A stretch of 14,185 nucleotides of DNA from Deinococcus marmoris (GCF_001949125.1 NZ_MSTI01000116.1:1-14185), one strand, 5' to 3'. Counted from the stretch's first letter, positions 1 through 10,417 are shown. A program made the numbers and translations. Notes: generated by a model from the letters alone, not told the origin.

Positions 1-274
1 GGTAACGGGTGCGGTCCGGGAGGCAGGGAAAAAGCTGACGGTAGGTGAAGCGGACCTGTGCGAGCCATTTTTGCTGTGATGGCTGACCCAGGAGTTCGCC
101 AACCAGCGCAATCGTCATGATCTCGGCGTAGGTGCCTTTTTGATGCGGCTCCCTGGGGAGTGTGAACAGGCCGCTGACCTCAGCGGCCTTCAAGTAATCA
201 TCAATGTAGACGTACACGAGTAAAAACAGGTCTTCGACGGTAGATTGAACCAGCGGAAGCTCGTTGGTAGGCAT
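1..274 (-). CDS. Transposase N-terminal part, probable IS982 family (partial)
   Basis: The open frame starts with ATG at 274 and continues without a stop to the window edge, giving about 91 residues beginning MPTNELPLVQSTVEDLF. It contains a V-Y-I-D-D-Y-L-K segment (about residues 22-29) and then the stretch GTYAEIMTIALVGELLG. This resembles the N-terminal region of IS982-type transposases, which have an I/V-D-D-F/Y motif near the start and a helix with A-E-I just after. The DDE catalytic residues would lie further downstream and are not visible. Family placement is from memory of this pattern and could be wrong at the family level; that it is a transposase is well supported by position at a gene-disrupting junction. 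Confidence 0.7.
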   Translation of the reverse strand, partial: MPTNELPLVQSTVEDLFLLVYVYIDDYLKAAEVSGLFTLPREPHQKGTYAEIMTIALVGELLGQPSQQKWLAQVRFTYRQLFPCLPDRTRY

Positions 275-325
275 ACCCGAGTTTCCGCTTTTCTCGGCTC
301 AGTATCCCCTAGCACCCGAAGTTTT
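1..325 (-). mobile_element. Insertion sequence, 5' part, probable IS982 family (runs off the window)
   Basis: The left edge holds the beginning of an insertion sequence read on the minus strand; the rest lies outside the window. The transposase reading frame begins at 274 and is still open at position 1. The right-hand limit is inferred: the quinone oxidoreductase gene keeps family-like sequence down to about position 325, and beyond that its frame becomes unrelated and stops at 299. The element end therefore probably lies between about 300 and 325. I cannot define the terminal inverted repeat or target duplication because the other end is not visible. Confidence 0.7.
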
Positions 326-844
326 AGATGCTGAGCCAGCCACGCGAATGCCCTGTGCCGCCGCCAGTTGAATGACCAGACTGCCAATCGCTCCTGAAGC
401 TCCGGCAATAAACAGGGCATCGCCGCTTTGTAGACCCAGCGCATTTAGGCTCTCCAGCGCGGCCTTGCCCGCAATGGGAACCGCTGCGCCCTGGGCGAAG
501 GTCAGCCCACCCGGTAAGGGAATCAGCGTGTCTGATTTGACGGCGGCGTATTCCGCCCACGCGCCGCCCTGTGGTTGCAGGCTGGTGGTGAAGATTACCC
601 GGTCACTGACGGAAACGCCCGTGATCCCAGCGCCGATGGCTGCCACCGTTCCCGCCCCCTCCGTGCCGATGGTGTAGGGGAAAGCCGCGTCTTTCGGGAT
701 GAAATATCGGTCATGGATGCCGATGCCGAAGGCGCGAACCCGCACCAGCACCTCGCCATTGCCGATCTGCGGGATAGGCGCGTCCACCATGCTGATCTCG
801 CCGCTTTCTGCCGAGGTTCGCGCGAACGCTTTCATCGTATTCAT
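299..844 (-). pseudogene. Quinone oxidoreductase / zinc-independent alcohol dehydrogenase, truncated by insertion sequence
   Basis: This is the N-terminal part of a medium-chain NADPH:quinone oxidoreductase (MDR superfamily). The visible 181 residues cover the GroES-like domain (about 1-125, with the pattern GTEGAGTVAAIGAGI) and the first half of the Rossmann fold, including the nucleotide-binding GASGAIGS at 148-155. Family members are usually near 300-330 residues, so about 130 residues are missing. After GIRVAGSAS (165-173) the sequence stops looking like the family and ends eight residues later, in DNA that appears to belong to the insertion sequence. Start ATG at 844 is supported by GGAGG six bases upstream; an in-frame ATG at 835 is an alternative. 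It follows manA after 34 bases on the same strand and was probably cotranscribed with it. Without the second half of the cofactor-binding domain, activity is unlikely. Confidence 0.85.
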
Positions 845-878
845 GGTTGACCTCCAGTGTGGGGCGCGGTGGCTGGCT

Positions 879-1826
879 CTATCCCGGCAGGCTGGACCGC
901 AGCATCTGAAAATCGCCGGAAAGCTGGTAAGCACCCACAGCGGCGGGCAGCAGCAGCGACTCGAACTGGCCCAGTCGCTGGGTTTCTCCGCCCGCTTCCA
1001 CCTGCGCCTCGCCCACTGTCACGGTCAGGACGTGGAAGGTCTGCCCGGCAGTGTCGCCTGTCAGCGTGCCTCCTTTGCTGTTCAGCCGCTCCAGCACGAA
1101 GTAATCGCAGCGGATCAGCTCCTGAACGGCGTCCCCGGCAGGGGGCAGGGGAGAGGCGGGCGCGGGCCAGGGGCGGGACACCTCCGCGCTCTTTTCGAGG
1201 TGCAGGGCGCGGCCATCGGTGGCGGGACGGTCCCAGTCGTAGATGCGGTAGGTCAGGTCACTGGTTTGCTGGACCTCGTACAGGAAGACCCCTGGTCCCA
1301 GCGCGTGCACGGTTCCGGCGTGAATCATGAATGTATTCCCGGCCTGAACCGGGGCGTAGGCGACGTGGTCCATGACCTTCCCGGCCAGAATCGCCGTGTT
1401 CAGCGTGTCCCGAGAGGTGCCTTCTTGGATGCCCGCGATGATCTGCGCGCCCGCGTCGGCGTCCAGCACCTGCCACGCCTCGGTCTTGCCCAGGTGGCCC
1501 TCGCCTTCCAGCGCACGGGCCTGCGCGTCGTCCGGGTGGACCTGCACGCTCAGCCAGTCGGCGCAGTCCAGCAGCTTGATCAGCAGCGGAAAGCGGGTGC
1601 CGGACGCACGGGTGCCCAGCAACTCTGCCGGAAACCGCTTCGTCAGTTCGGCCAGCGTCTGCCCGGCGTGGGGGCCGCCCGAAACGTGGTTGTCCTCGCC
1701 GATCACCCACGCCTCGCCAATCTTCTTGCTGGTGTCGCCGCCCGCTGGAATCAGGCGGGTGCCGCCCCATACGCGCTCGACGAGTCTGGATTCCAGGGGC
1801 AGGGGAGAGGTCAACGGATTAGCCAT
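879..1826 (-). CDS. manA: Mannose-6-phosphate isomerase, class I (short bacterial type)
   Basis: Interconverts mannose 6-phosphate and fructose 6-phosphate in the cytoplasm, linking mannose and GDP-mannose metabolism to glycolysis. The 315-residue length fits the short, Bacillus-like class I enzymes rather than the about 390-residue E. coli type. The cupin zinc ligands are visible: Gln95 and His97 in SVQVHPDD, Glu116 in LGKTEAW, and His174 in [12 protein letters not shown]. The conserved YRIYDWDR segment follows at 193-200. The N-terminal ERVWGGTRL (17-25) is also typical. Start ATG at 1826 is chosen because TATGAT lies exactly six bases upstream, giving a leaderless transcript; there is no ribosome binding site. 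It sits 64 bases downstream of lpd on the same strand and 34 bases before the truncated oxidoreductase. All key residues are present. Confidence 0.93.
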   Translation of the reverse strand: MANPLTSPLPLESRLVERVWGGTRLIPAGGDTSKKIGEAWVIGEDNHVSGGPHAGQTLAELTKRFPAELLGTRASGTRFPLLIKLLDCADWLSVQVHPDDAQARALEGEGHLGKTEAWQVLDADAGAQIIAGIQEGTSRDTLNTAILAGKVMDHVAYAPVQAGNTFMIHAGTVHALGPGVFLYEVQQTSDLTYRIYDWDRPATDGRALHLEKSAEVSRPWPAPASPLPPAGDAVQELIRCDYFVLERLNSKGGTLTGDTAGQTFHVLTVTVGEAQVEAGGETQRLGQFESLLLPAAVGAYQLSGDFQMLRSSLPG

Positions 1827-1832
1827 GCCCGC

Positions 1833-1838
1833 ATCATA
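1833..1838 (-). promoter_or_regulatory. -10 box of leaderless manA promoter
   Basis: TATGAT on the minus strand, five of six matches to TATAAT, followed by GCGGGC and then the ATG of manA. The six-base spacing places the transcription start at or next to the A of the start codon. No convincing -35 box is seen. The position shows that manA can be transcribed independently of lpd. Confidence 0.65.
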
Positions 1839-1890
1839 GAAGAGGGACAGACCGCGTGGCCTGCCCCTGTTTCTATCGAACCCGCCCAGC

Positions 1891-3297
<1,407 letters not shown>

Positions 3298-3389
3298 ATC
3301 GCCCCTGAGCGTATCACTGTGGGCGAAAACGGATGGTGGCGCGTTCCTGCGCCCGAGTCTCCGGGCTGGAGACAGGGGCGCTGATCCGC

Positions 3390-3395
3390 CATATT
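3390..3395 (+). promoter_or_regulatory. Candidate -10 box, leaderless M42 peptidase promoter
   Basis: CATATT (four of six to TATAAT) is followed by seven bases, GGGGGCC, and the ATG at 3403. The spacing fits the leaderless pattern seen at other genes here. The G run might be mistaken for a ribosome binding site, but it is only two bases from the ATG. There is no clear -35 box, so this is weaker than the others. Confidence 0.4.
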
Positions 3396-3402
3396 GGGGG
3401 CC

Positions 3403-4434
3403 ATGAACTCCAATTTTGATCTGGACTACACGCTGGACGTCCTCGTGCGCCTGCTGGATACGCCCAGCCCCACCGGATTTACGGAAGCCGCTGTTGCGCT
3501 GATCGAGACAGAGGTGCAGGCGCTGGGCATCAAGCCGCAGCGCACCCGCAAGGGCGCACTGACCTGGGAGGTCCCCGGCACAGGCGAGGGCTACGTCACC
3601 TTCAGCGGCCACACCGACACCCTGGGGGCGATGGTCAAGGGCATCAAGCCGGGTGGCCGTCTGCTGCTGTCCATGCTGGGCGGCTACGACTGGGCCACCG
3701 TGGAGGGCGAGGACGTGCGCGTGCATACCCAGAGCGGGCGCGTGATCACCGGCACCGTGGTCAACATTCGCCAGAGTACCCACGTCCACGGCGCGGCCCT
3801 GCGTGACCTGAAGCGCGAGGCCGCCGTGATGGAAGTGCGGCTGGACGAGCGCACGGAGAGCGCCGCCGAGACCCGCACCCTGGGCATCGGCGTGGGCGAT
3901 TTCGTGAGCTTTGACGCGCGGCCCCGCGTGACTGCCGCCGGGTACATCAAATCGCGTCATCTGGACAACAAGGCAGCAGTCGCCATCTTTCTGGCCGTGA
4001 CGCGCGAACTGATGAAAACTCCGTCCCTCAAAACGGTGGCCTTTCACGTCACCACCTACGAGGAAGTCGGTCACGGCGCGGCCACGGGGATTCCGCCGCA
4101 TACCGACGAACTGATTGCGGTGGACATGGCGGCGGTGGGAAGCGGCCAGACCAGCAGCGAACACTGCGTCACGTTGTGCGTGGCGGACAGCGGCGGTCCC
4201 TACGATCACGCGCTGGGCAACCGTCTGCGGGCAGCGGCGGCCTCTGCGGACCTGGATTTGCGGGTGGACCTCTACCCCTTCTATTCCTCGGACGGCACAG
4301 CGGCGTGGCGGGCGGGCGGCGATTACCCGGTGGCCCTGATCGGCCCCGGCGTGGACGCCAGCCACTCCTACGAGCGGATGCACACGGACGCGCTGCGCGA
4401 CACGGCGGCGCTGATGCTGGCGTATCTGGGGTGA
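3403..4434 (+). CDS. M42 family metallopeptidase (glutamyl aminopeptidase/endoglucanase-like)
   Basis: Cytoplasmic two-metal aminopeptidase of the M42 family, which typically forms large tetrahedral assemblies and trims short peptides. The 343-residue length is typical. The metal and catalytic residues are in place: His70 and Asp72 in [10 protein letters not shown], Asp188 in [10 protein letters not shown], Glu220/Glu221 in TTYEEVGHG, Asp241 in IAVDMAAV, and His321 in [12 protein letters not shown]. The insert domain with GRVITGTVV (113-120) and GDFVSFD is also typical of the family. ATG at 3403 is chosen over an in-frame TTG at 3394, which overlaps the likely -10 box. The gene is divergent from lpd with a 105-base gap. 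Substrate preference cannot be told from sequence; some family members are annotated as cellulases (FrvX/CelM), for which I see no support. Confidence 0.93.
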   Translation: MNSNFDLDYTLDVLVRLLDTPSPTGFTEAAVALIETEVQALGIKPQRTRKGALTWEVPGTGEGYVTFSGHTDTLGAMVKGIKPGGRLLLSMLGGYDWATVEGEDVRVHTQSGRVITGTVVNIRQSTHVHGAALRDLKREAAVMEVRLDERTESAAETRTLGIGVGDFVSFDARPRVTAAGYIKSRHLDNKAAVAIFLAVTRELMKTPSLKTVAFHVTTYEEVGHGAATGIPPHTDELIAVDMAAVGSGQTSSEHCVTLCVADSGGPYDHALGNRLRAAAASADLDLRVDLYPFYSSDGTAAWRAGGDYPVALIGPGVDASHSYERMHTDALRDTAALMLAYLG

Positions 4435-4502
4435 GTTCACATCTCGAATCCGTTGGCTGGGGCAGCAGTTCTGGGCCTTCGCTTTCGGCTGAGTTGAAAA
4501 GA

Positions 4503-4648
4503 AACCCCTCAGTCAGCTTCGCTGCCAGCTCCCCTCAAAAGGGAGCCAAGAGGCGCAGAATATCGTGCCACACGCCATCTCCTTGCCTCCCTTCTAAGGG
4601 GAGGTGGCGCGGAGCGCCGGACTGGCACAACTCCGCAGGAGAGGGGTT
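4503..4648. repeat. Symmetric palindromic intergenic repeat element
   Basis: A 146-base imperfect inverted repeat lies in the 321-base gap between the M42 peptidase and the IclR gene. It begins AACCCCTC (4503-4510) and ends with the exact complement GAGGGGTT (4641-4648). Each arm holds the same two hairpins in mirror order: an outer small hairpin with a three-base loop (CAGC-TTC-GCTG at 4514-4524; GGCGC-GGA-GCGCC at 4606-4618) and an inner one (GCTCCC/GGGAGC at 4528-4546; CCTCCC/GGGAGG at 4586-4604). I recall similar intergenic repeats in several bacterial phyla but cannot name a family. It codes for nothing convincing. The rest of the gap holds nothing I recognise apart from the promoter next to the IclR gene. 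Confidence 0.75.
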
Positions 4649-4719
4649 AAGCCGTGGCAGCCATCCCTGCCCCTCGTCTTCAGACCCCTTCCTCAACCCG
4701 CAATGAAGCCGTAGGCACA

Positions 4720-4749
4720 TTTACATTCCCCCATTCGTCCGCGTAAGCT
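4720..4749 (+). promoter_or_regulatory. Leaderless promoter of the IclR-type regulator gene
   Basis: TTTACA at 4720-4725 (five of six to TTGACA), an 18-base spacer, then TAAGCT at 4744-4749, which fits the T-A-N-N-N-T -10 form. Six bases later comes the GTG start at 4756, so transcription should begin at the start codon itself. This is one of the two most complete promoters in the window. Confidence 0.65.
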
Positions 4750-4755
4750 GGACGA

Positions 4756-5460
4756 GTGCTGTCCCTTCAAAAAGCGGCGAACATCCTGTCGGCCTTCAGC
4801 GCCGAGCAGCCCGAATGGGGTGTGCGCGCTCTGGCCGCGCATCTGGGCATTCCACGCGCCACGGCGCACGCGTATCTGGCGGGCCTGACCGGGGCGGGCT
4901 TCCTGCGCCGCACCCCTGCTGGCAAGTACCGCCTGTCGTGGCATCTGGCCGAGATGGGCGCGCAGCTCACGGCCTCCCTGCCGTGGTTTCCCGATGCCCG
5001 CTCATTGATCACCCGGCTGGCGCTGGAGGTGCGCTGCGTGGCGTTTCTGTGCATTCTGGAGGGCGAGGAAGTGGTGGCCGCCATCCGCGAACGCCACCCG
5101 GACGCCGATATCGATCTGCCGCTGGACATCTACCTGCCTGCCACCTCTACTGCCAGCGGCAAGATCCTGTACGCCCACGCGGACATCACGCCCAAAACAT
5201 TTGCCACCTGCACCCAGAGCAGCATCACCACCCTCGACGAGTGGCATACCGAGGTGGCGCGCGTTCAGCGGCTGGGCTACGCCTACAGCATCGAGGAATG
5301 GATTCCGGGACAATGCACCCTGGGCGTGCCGTACCACTACGCGGGCGCGCTGGTGGCGGCCATCGGGGTGCAGATGAGCGCCGAACGCTACCTGCGCGAG
5401 GAAAGGACCGTGCGCGAGCGGGTGCTGGACATCGTGCGCGAGGCCGAGGGGCTGGGCTGA
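4756..5460 (+). CDS. IclR family transcriptional regulator
   Basis: A 234-residue DNA-binding regulator. The N-terminal winged helix-turn-helix covers about residues 1-62: SLQKAANILSAFS opens the domain, VRALAAHLGIPRATAHAYLAGL (about 23-44) is the helix-turn-helix, and GFLRRTPAGKYRLSWHLAEMG is the wing and linker. The rest fits the IclR effector-binding domain, including PATSTASGKILYA and IGVQMSAERY. The GTG start at 4756 is supported by the leaderless promoter; there is no ribosome binding site. IclR proteins usually control a neighbouring catabolic or transport operon, but the next gene here is accB, 217 bases away, and the gene behind it is a peptidase, so its target is not apparent. Ligand is unknown. 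Autoregulation or control of accBC is possible but only conjecture. Confidence 0.9.
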   Translation: MLSLQKAANILSAFSAEQPEWGVRALAAHLGIPRATAHAYLAGLTGAGFLRRTPAGKYRLSWHLAEMGAQLTASLPWFPDARSLITRLALEVRCVAFLCILEGEEVVAAIRERHPDADIDLPLDIYLPATSTASGKILYAHADITPKTFATCTQSSITTLDEWHTEVARVQRLGYAYSIEEWIPGQCTLGVPYHYAGALVAAIGVQMSAERYLREERTVRERVLDIVREAEGLG

Positions 5461-5574
5461 GTAGGAGGGGCCAGTGGGAGACTGAACCGGGTTGAAGACT
5501 GGACCGGGTCGCAAATTGTGCCCACAACCGCAGGGAAGCCGCTAAACTCGGCAGGCAGCTAAACGGGCGTTAGG

Positions 5575-5663
5575 GAAGGGGTAACACCCTTCACTTCTGA
5601 CCCGTCACGATGAACAGGCGCAATCCATTTCAGCAGACCCGCAGCAGACCCGATTGTCACGAT
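5575..5663 (+). promoter_or_regulatory. accB leader region with hairpin and direct repeats
   Basis: The 217-base region before accB contains a six-bp hairpin, GAAGGG (5575-5580), loop GTAACA, CCCTTC (5587-5592). It also has a perfect tandem copy of CAGCAGACCCG (5631-5641 and 5642-5652). GTCACGAT occurs twice, at 5604-5611 and 5656-5663, both soon after an ACCCG. These lie between any plausible promoter and the accB ribosome binding site. I could not settle on a promoter; TAAACT at 5543 is a possible -10 box but has no well-spaced -35. A role as operator or leader control site is inferred only from the repetition. Confidence 0.35.
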
Positions 5664-5666
5664 CAT

Positions 5667-5673
5667 AAGGAGG
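5667..5673 (+). promoter_or_regulatory. Strong ribosome binding site of accB
   Basis: AAGGAGG, an essentially perfect Shine-Dalgarno sequence, ends four bases before the accB ATG. It marks accB as a leadered gene, unlike most of its neighbours, and fixes the start. Confidence 0.75.
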
Positions 5674-5677
5674 GGCC

Positions 5678-6193
<516 letters not shown>

Positions 6194-6213
6194 GAGGGGG
6201 TCCTGGGTTTTTG

Positions 6214-6266
6214 CTCCTCCCTCCTTGCGGGGGAGGCTGGGAGGGGGGAAACGGGCATGGCGTGCC
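6214..6266. repeat. Hairpin cluster in the accB-accC gap
   Basis: The 149-base gap between accB and accC holds a nested imperfect hairpin built from CCTCCC (6216-6221) with GGGAGG (6239-6244), and inside it CCTCC (6220-6224) with GGAGG (6232-6236). A small hairpin, GGCA (6254-6257) with TGCC (6263-6266), follows. No T run follows, so it is not a classical terminator. It may be an intergenic repeat, or a structure that adjusts the ratio of accB to accC expression. Downstream, TTGAGT at 6298 might be a -35 box, but no good -10 accompanies it. Confidence 0.45.
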
Positions 6267-6342
6267 AGAGCTGCGTTTTGCCTCGCTCCCCGGAATTTTG
6301 AGTCAATGATGTCAGAACCAGTAATTAAAGGCGGGTTGAGAC

Positions 6343-7680
<1,338 letters not shown>

Positions 7681-7706
7681 GGGTCGGCATCTCCTGATCG
7701 AAACGG

Positions 7707-7740
7707 TGAAAAGCACCCGCGCCAATGCGGGTGCTTTTCA
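7707..7740. terminator. Bidirectional intrinsic terminator between accC and the S41 protease gene
   Basis: A perfect 14-bp stem, TGAAAAGCACCCGC (7707-7720) with GCGGGTGCTTTTCA (7727-7740), closes on the six-base loop GCCAAT. The A run on one side and T run on the other give a U tract in either direction. It lies between two convergent genes, 26 bases after the accC stop and 35 bases from the protease stop, so it should serve both. Confidence 0.85.
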
Positions 7741-7775
7741 ATTGCTGAACCCAGTTTGAAATCGGTAGCGTCTGC

Positions 7776-9152
7776 TTACGGCTGATCGCGCATCGGGTCC
7801 AAGGTCAGCACCGGGGCTTCGGCCACGGCTTTCACGCCGACTTCGAGCAGATCGTCCTTGCCCAGGGTCAGGTCGCGGATCTGCTGCTCGCCCTGGGCGA
7901 AGGACTGATCGGGGGTGATGCGGGTGGGGTACGGCGTGCCGTCGGGCTTGGCATAGTTGAGGATGGTCAGTTGCAGCGCGCCGTCGCCGACTTCAAAGAT
8001 GCGTGTGGCGGTGTTGCCCACCCCGGCGGTGGGGTCGCCGATGACCGGGCCGCGCCCGGCGTACTGGATTTCATAGGCGAAGAACTCGCTGCACGAGGCG
8101 CTGCCGCCGTCCACCAGCACGGCCAGCGGCCCGGTCCACAGTTGCGGATTCTGAACGCTGGAGGCGATGCGCCCGTCGCCCAGAATAGTTCCCCGGCTGA
8201 CCAGCGTGCGCCGGTTGCCGTCCACGCTGCGGGCCACGCGGGTCACGCTGGGCACGAAGGCACTGACGCCGCTGTCGCATTCGTACAGGCTGCCGCCGCT
8301 GTTGCCGCGCAGGTCCACGAGCATGCCCGAGGCCCCGCGCCGCTTTGCCTGCCCCACCAGATCATGGATCTTCTGCGCCACGCCGCCGCCCGACAGGAAG
8401 GTGGGAATCCGCAGCACGGCCACCTCGCCGGACGTGCCAGTGGTGGTGGTGCTGGCCGCGCCTGCTGGCGTGCTGGCAGGCACGTAATCGATGCGTGGCA
8501 GATCGCGCGTGCTGCTCTCGCGGGAGGTCAGGGTCAGGGTCAGGCCCACGCCCCGGCGGGTCAGACCCAGCGCGGTGGGCACGCCTTTTTCCTTGGCCGC
8601 CTTGAGGCCCGCAAAGGTATAGGGCGCGTTGTCGATGCTCAGCAGCAGGTCGCCGCGCTGTAAGCCGCCTTCCTCGGCGGCGCTGCCCGGCACGACTTCG
8701 GTGACCACGCGGCTCTCGCCGTCCAACTGGGCCAGTTTGACGCCGAATTGCAGGCGGTTGCCGCCGCTCTGGCTGGCCGAGAACTCCTTGAAATCCTCGG
8801 GTGTCTGAAAGAAGGTGTGTTCGTCGCCCAGCGCCGTGACCTCGGCCTGAATCACCGGGTACGCCTTGGCCTCGGCGCAGTCGGCGGGCGAGGAACTGCA
8901 CACGGCGTCCAGCCGTTTCTGGTACTCGGCGGCCAGCGCCACGCGGTCCACCGTGGACAGTCCGCCGTAATTGTCTTCCAGCAGAAAGTTGACCCTGTTA
9001 AAGACGGTCTGCGCCGGAGAGGGCACGGCCTGCGCCCCGGTGCCGCTCAGCAGCAGAGCGCTGCCGAGCATCAGCACACGTCCCGCGTGGGCCAGAAAAG
9101 GGCTGCCGGAAGTGACACGGCGCGGGGCGGAGGAGCGCGCGGTTGGTTTCAT
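7776..9152 (-). CDS. Exported S41 family serine peptidase with PDZ domain
   Basis: A 458-residue tail-specific-protease relative. Residues 1-42 form a signal peptide: a basic start (KPTARSSAPRR), the hydrophobic VLMLGSALLL, and probable cleavage after GAQA. It should act outside the cytoplasmic membrane. A PDZ domain lies at about 133-212 (VVTEVVPGSAAEEGGLQRGDLLLSI). The peptidase domain contains LVDLRGNSGGSLYE (278-291) and GGSASCSEFF (349-358) with the probable nucleophile Ser353. Where CtpA/Tsp enzymes have Gly-Lys-Gly, this protein has G-V-G (377-379), so the usual catalytic Lys is absent. An N-terminal DEHTFF with His112 resembles the histidine motif of tricorn-like S41 members, so a Ser-His mechanism is likely. 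A low-complexity linker lies at 225-243. Start ATG at 9152 has GGGGGTC four bases upstream. Substrate unknown. Confidence 0.88.
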   Translation of the reverse strand: MKPTARSSAPRRVTSGSPFLAHAGRVLMLGSALLLSGTGAQAVPSPAQTVFNRVNFLLEDNYGGLSTVDRVALAAEYQKRLDAVCSSSPADCAEAKAYPVIQAEVTALGDEHTFFQTPEDFKEFSASQSGGNRLQFGVKLAQLDGESRVVTEVVPGSAAEEGGLQRGDLLLSIDNAPYTFAGLKAAKEKGVPTALGLTRRGVGLTLTLTSRESSTRDLPRIDYVPASTPAGAASTTTTGTSGEVAVLRIPTFLSGGGVAQKIHDLVGQAKRRGASGMLVDLRGNSGGSLYECDSGVSAFVPSVTRVARSVDGNRRTLVSRGTILGDGRIASSVQNPQLWTGPLAVLVDGGSASCSEFFAYEIQYAGRGPVIGDPTAGVGNTATRIFEVGDGALQLTILNYAKPDGTPYPTRITPDQSFAQGEQQIRDLTLGKDDLLEVGVKAVAEAPVLTLDPMRDQP

Positions 9153-9317
9153 AACTGACCCCCATTCTGCTCCGAACAGATGGGAAAATGGTGGGTCAGA
9201 ATTGATGTGAAAGTCACGAAAGCCTGCGCCTACACGTCAAAAAGCGGGAATAGCTACAGTGGCAATGGGGGGAGCTGGGGGTGACTGACCAGAGCCAGCC
9301 TCTCGCCTTATAACGAT

Positions 9318-10403
9318 TTACGCCACGGGCTGCTGCTGGTACAGCTCCACCACGCGGCGCAGGAATTTCAGACCCGGTTCCAGGCTGCTGGTCTGCACCC
9401 ATTCGTCCAGGCGGTGGGCGTTTCCGCCCCGGTACACACCGATGGCGACGGCAGGCAGGCCGTGCGGCGCGGCGGCGTTGGCATCGGTGCTGCTGGCCGC
9501 CGTCCGCAGGTCCGTGCGGTTCTCGCGGGCGGCCTCGCGGATCAGGGGCATCAGGGCCGCGCTGTGCAGGTCGCCGCCGGGGCGGTCCCCTACCTGCTCG
9601 ATCCGCACGGTCACGCCTGCCTCGCGCGCCGCCGCGTGCAGGGCTGAAACTGCGCGGCGGTCCAGTTTGCCCAGGACATCGTGGTCCAGCGAGCGCAGAT
9701 CAAGGAGCAACTCGGCGCTGGCCGCGATGGAATTGACGCTGGTGCCGCCCGAGGCCACACCCACGTTCAGGGTGGTGCGCGGTGCGGGCGGTAACGGCAG
9801 GGCGTACAGCGCGCTGATGGCCCGCCCCAGTGCGTGCAGGGCGCTGGGAGACTGATCGCCCCAGGAATGCCCGCCCGGTCCCAGGAAGGTGGCCCGGTAG
9901 CGCCGCACGCCCACCCCGCGCGTGACCGCGATGCCCAGATACCCGTCCACCGCGATAAAAGCCCCCAACTGCTCACGGTGCTGCGAGATCAGGTATTTGC
10001 TGCCGCGCAGGTCGCCCAGCCCTTCCTCGCCCACGTTGGCCGCCAGCCACAGCGGACGGCGCAGCAGGCCCACCTGCCCGCGCAGGTCACGCAGCAGCGC
10101 CGTCAGCACGGCCAGACTGGCGCTGTTGTCGCCCACCCCCGGCCCGATCAGCCGCCCGCCGTCCTCGCGCACGGTCACGTCGGTCCCGGCCTCGAACACG
10201 GTGTCCAGATGCGAGGCCAGCAGCAGCGCTGGGCGGCCCTCGGTGCCGGGGGGCACGATGCGGGTCAGGACGTTCCCCACCGCGTCGATGTCGCAGGGGT
10301 AGCCCAGTTCCCGCCACAATTCCGCGATCAACTCGGCCCGTCGTCCTTCCGCGAATGTAGGTGCAGGCGTCTGCGCGATCCGCGCCAGATAAGCAAGAGG
10401 CAT
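9318..10403 (-). CDS. M20 family metallohydrolase (peptidase T / ArgE/DapE-like)
   Basis: A 361-residue cytoplasmic two-zinc hydrolase. Metal ligands are visible: His65 and Asp67 in ASHLDTVFE, bridging Asp92 in GVGDNSAS, Glu126/Glu127 in NVGEEGLGD, Asp153 in AVDGYLG, and His330 in GGNAHRLDEW. The dimerisation domain spans about 162-270, with FLGPGGHSWGD. The overall pattern (SHLDTV, GVGDNSASLA, GEEGLGDLRG) is closest to M20 tripeptidase T-like and carboxypeptidase-like proteins, but M20 substrates range from peptides to acetylornithine, and I cannot choose. The start is ATG at 10403, eight bases after a TAGAAT -10 box. An in-frame TTG at 10412 overlaps that box and is unlikely. It stops 165 bases before the S41 gene start on the same strand; that gap shows no gene. 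It begins 99 bases after the methyltransferase stop. Confidence 0.9.
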   Translation of the reverse strand: MPLAYLARIAQTPAPTFAEGRRAELIAELWRELGYPCDIDAVGNVLTRIVPPGTEGRPALLLASHLDTVFEAGTDVTVREDGGRLIGPGVGDNSASLAVLTALLRDLRGQVGLLRRPLWLAANVGEEGLGDLRGSKYLISQHREQLGAFIAVDGYLGIAVTRGVGVRRYRATFLGPGGHSWGDQSPSALHALGRAISALYALPLPPAPRTTLNVGVASGGTSVNSIAASAELLLDLRSLDHDVLGKLDRRAVSALHAAAREAGVTVRIEQVGDRPGGDLHSAALMPLIREAARENRTDLRTAASSTDANAAAPHGLPAVAIGVYRGGNAHRLDEWVQTSSLEPGLKFLRRVVELYQQQPVA

Positions 10404-10411
10404 TGGGCGCA

Positions 10412-10417
10412 ATTCTA
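10412..10417 (-). promoter_or_regulatory. -10 box of leaderless M20 hydrolase promoter
   Basis: TAGAAT on the minus strand, five of six to TATAAT, eight bases before the ATG at 10403. It sets the start codon, because a longer frame from TTG would lie upstream of the transcription start. No clear -35 box. Confidence 0.55.

Noticed and set aside
3298..4440. N-terminal extension of the lpd frame by about 380 codons
   Set aside because: It is the antisense of the M42 peptidase gene. Lpd homologues start at the FAD-binding segment, matching ATG 3297.
4503..4648. Could the hairpin array be a tRNA, CRISPR or attenuator?
   Set aside because: There is no cloverleaf or anticodon arrangement, no regularly spaced direct repeats, and no leader peptide or U run. 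The symmetry points to an intergenic palindromic repeat.
10404..10412. TTG start for the M20 hydrolase three codons upstream
   Set aside because: It overlaps the TAGAAT -10 box, so it would lie before the transcription start.
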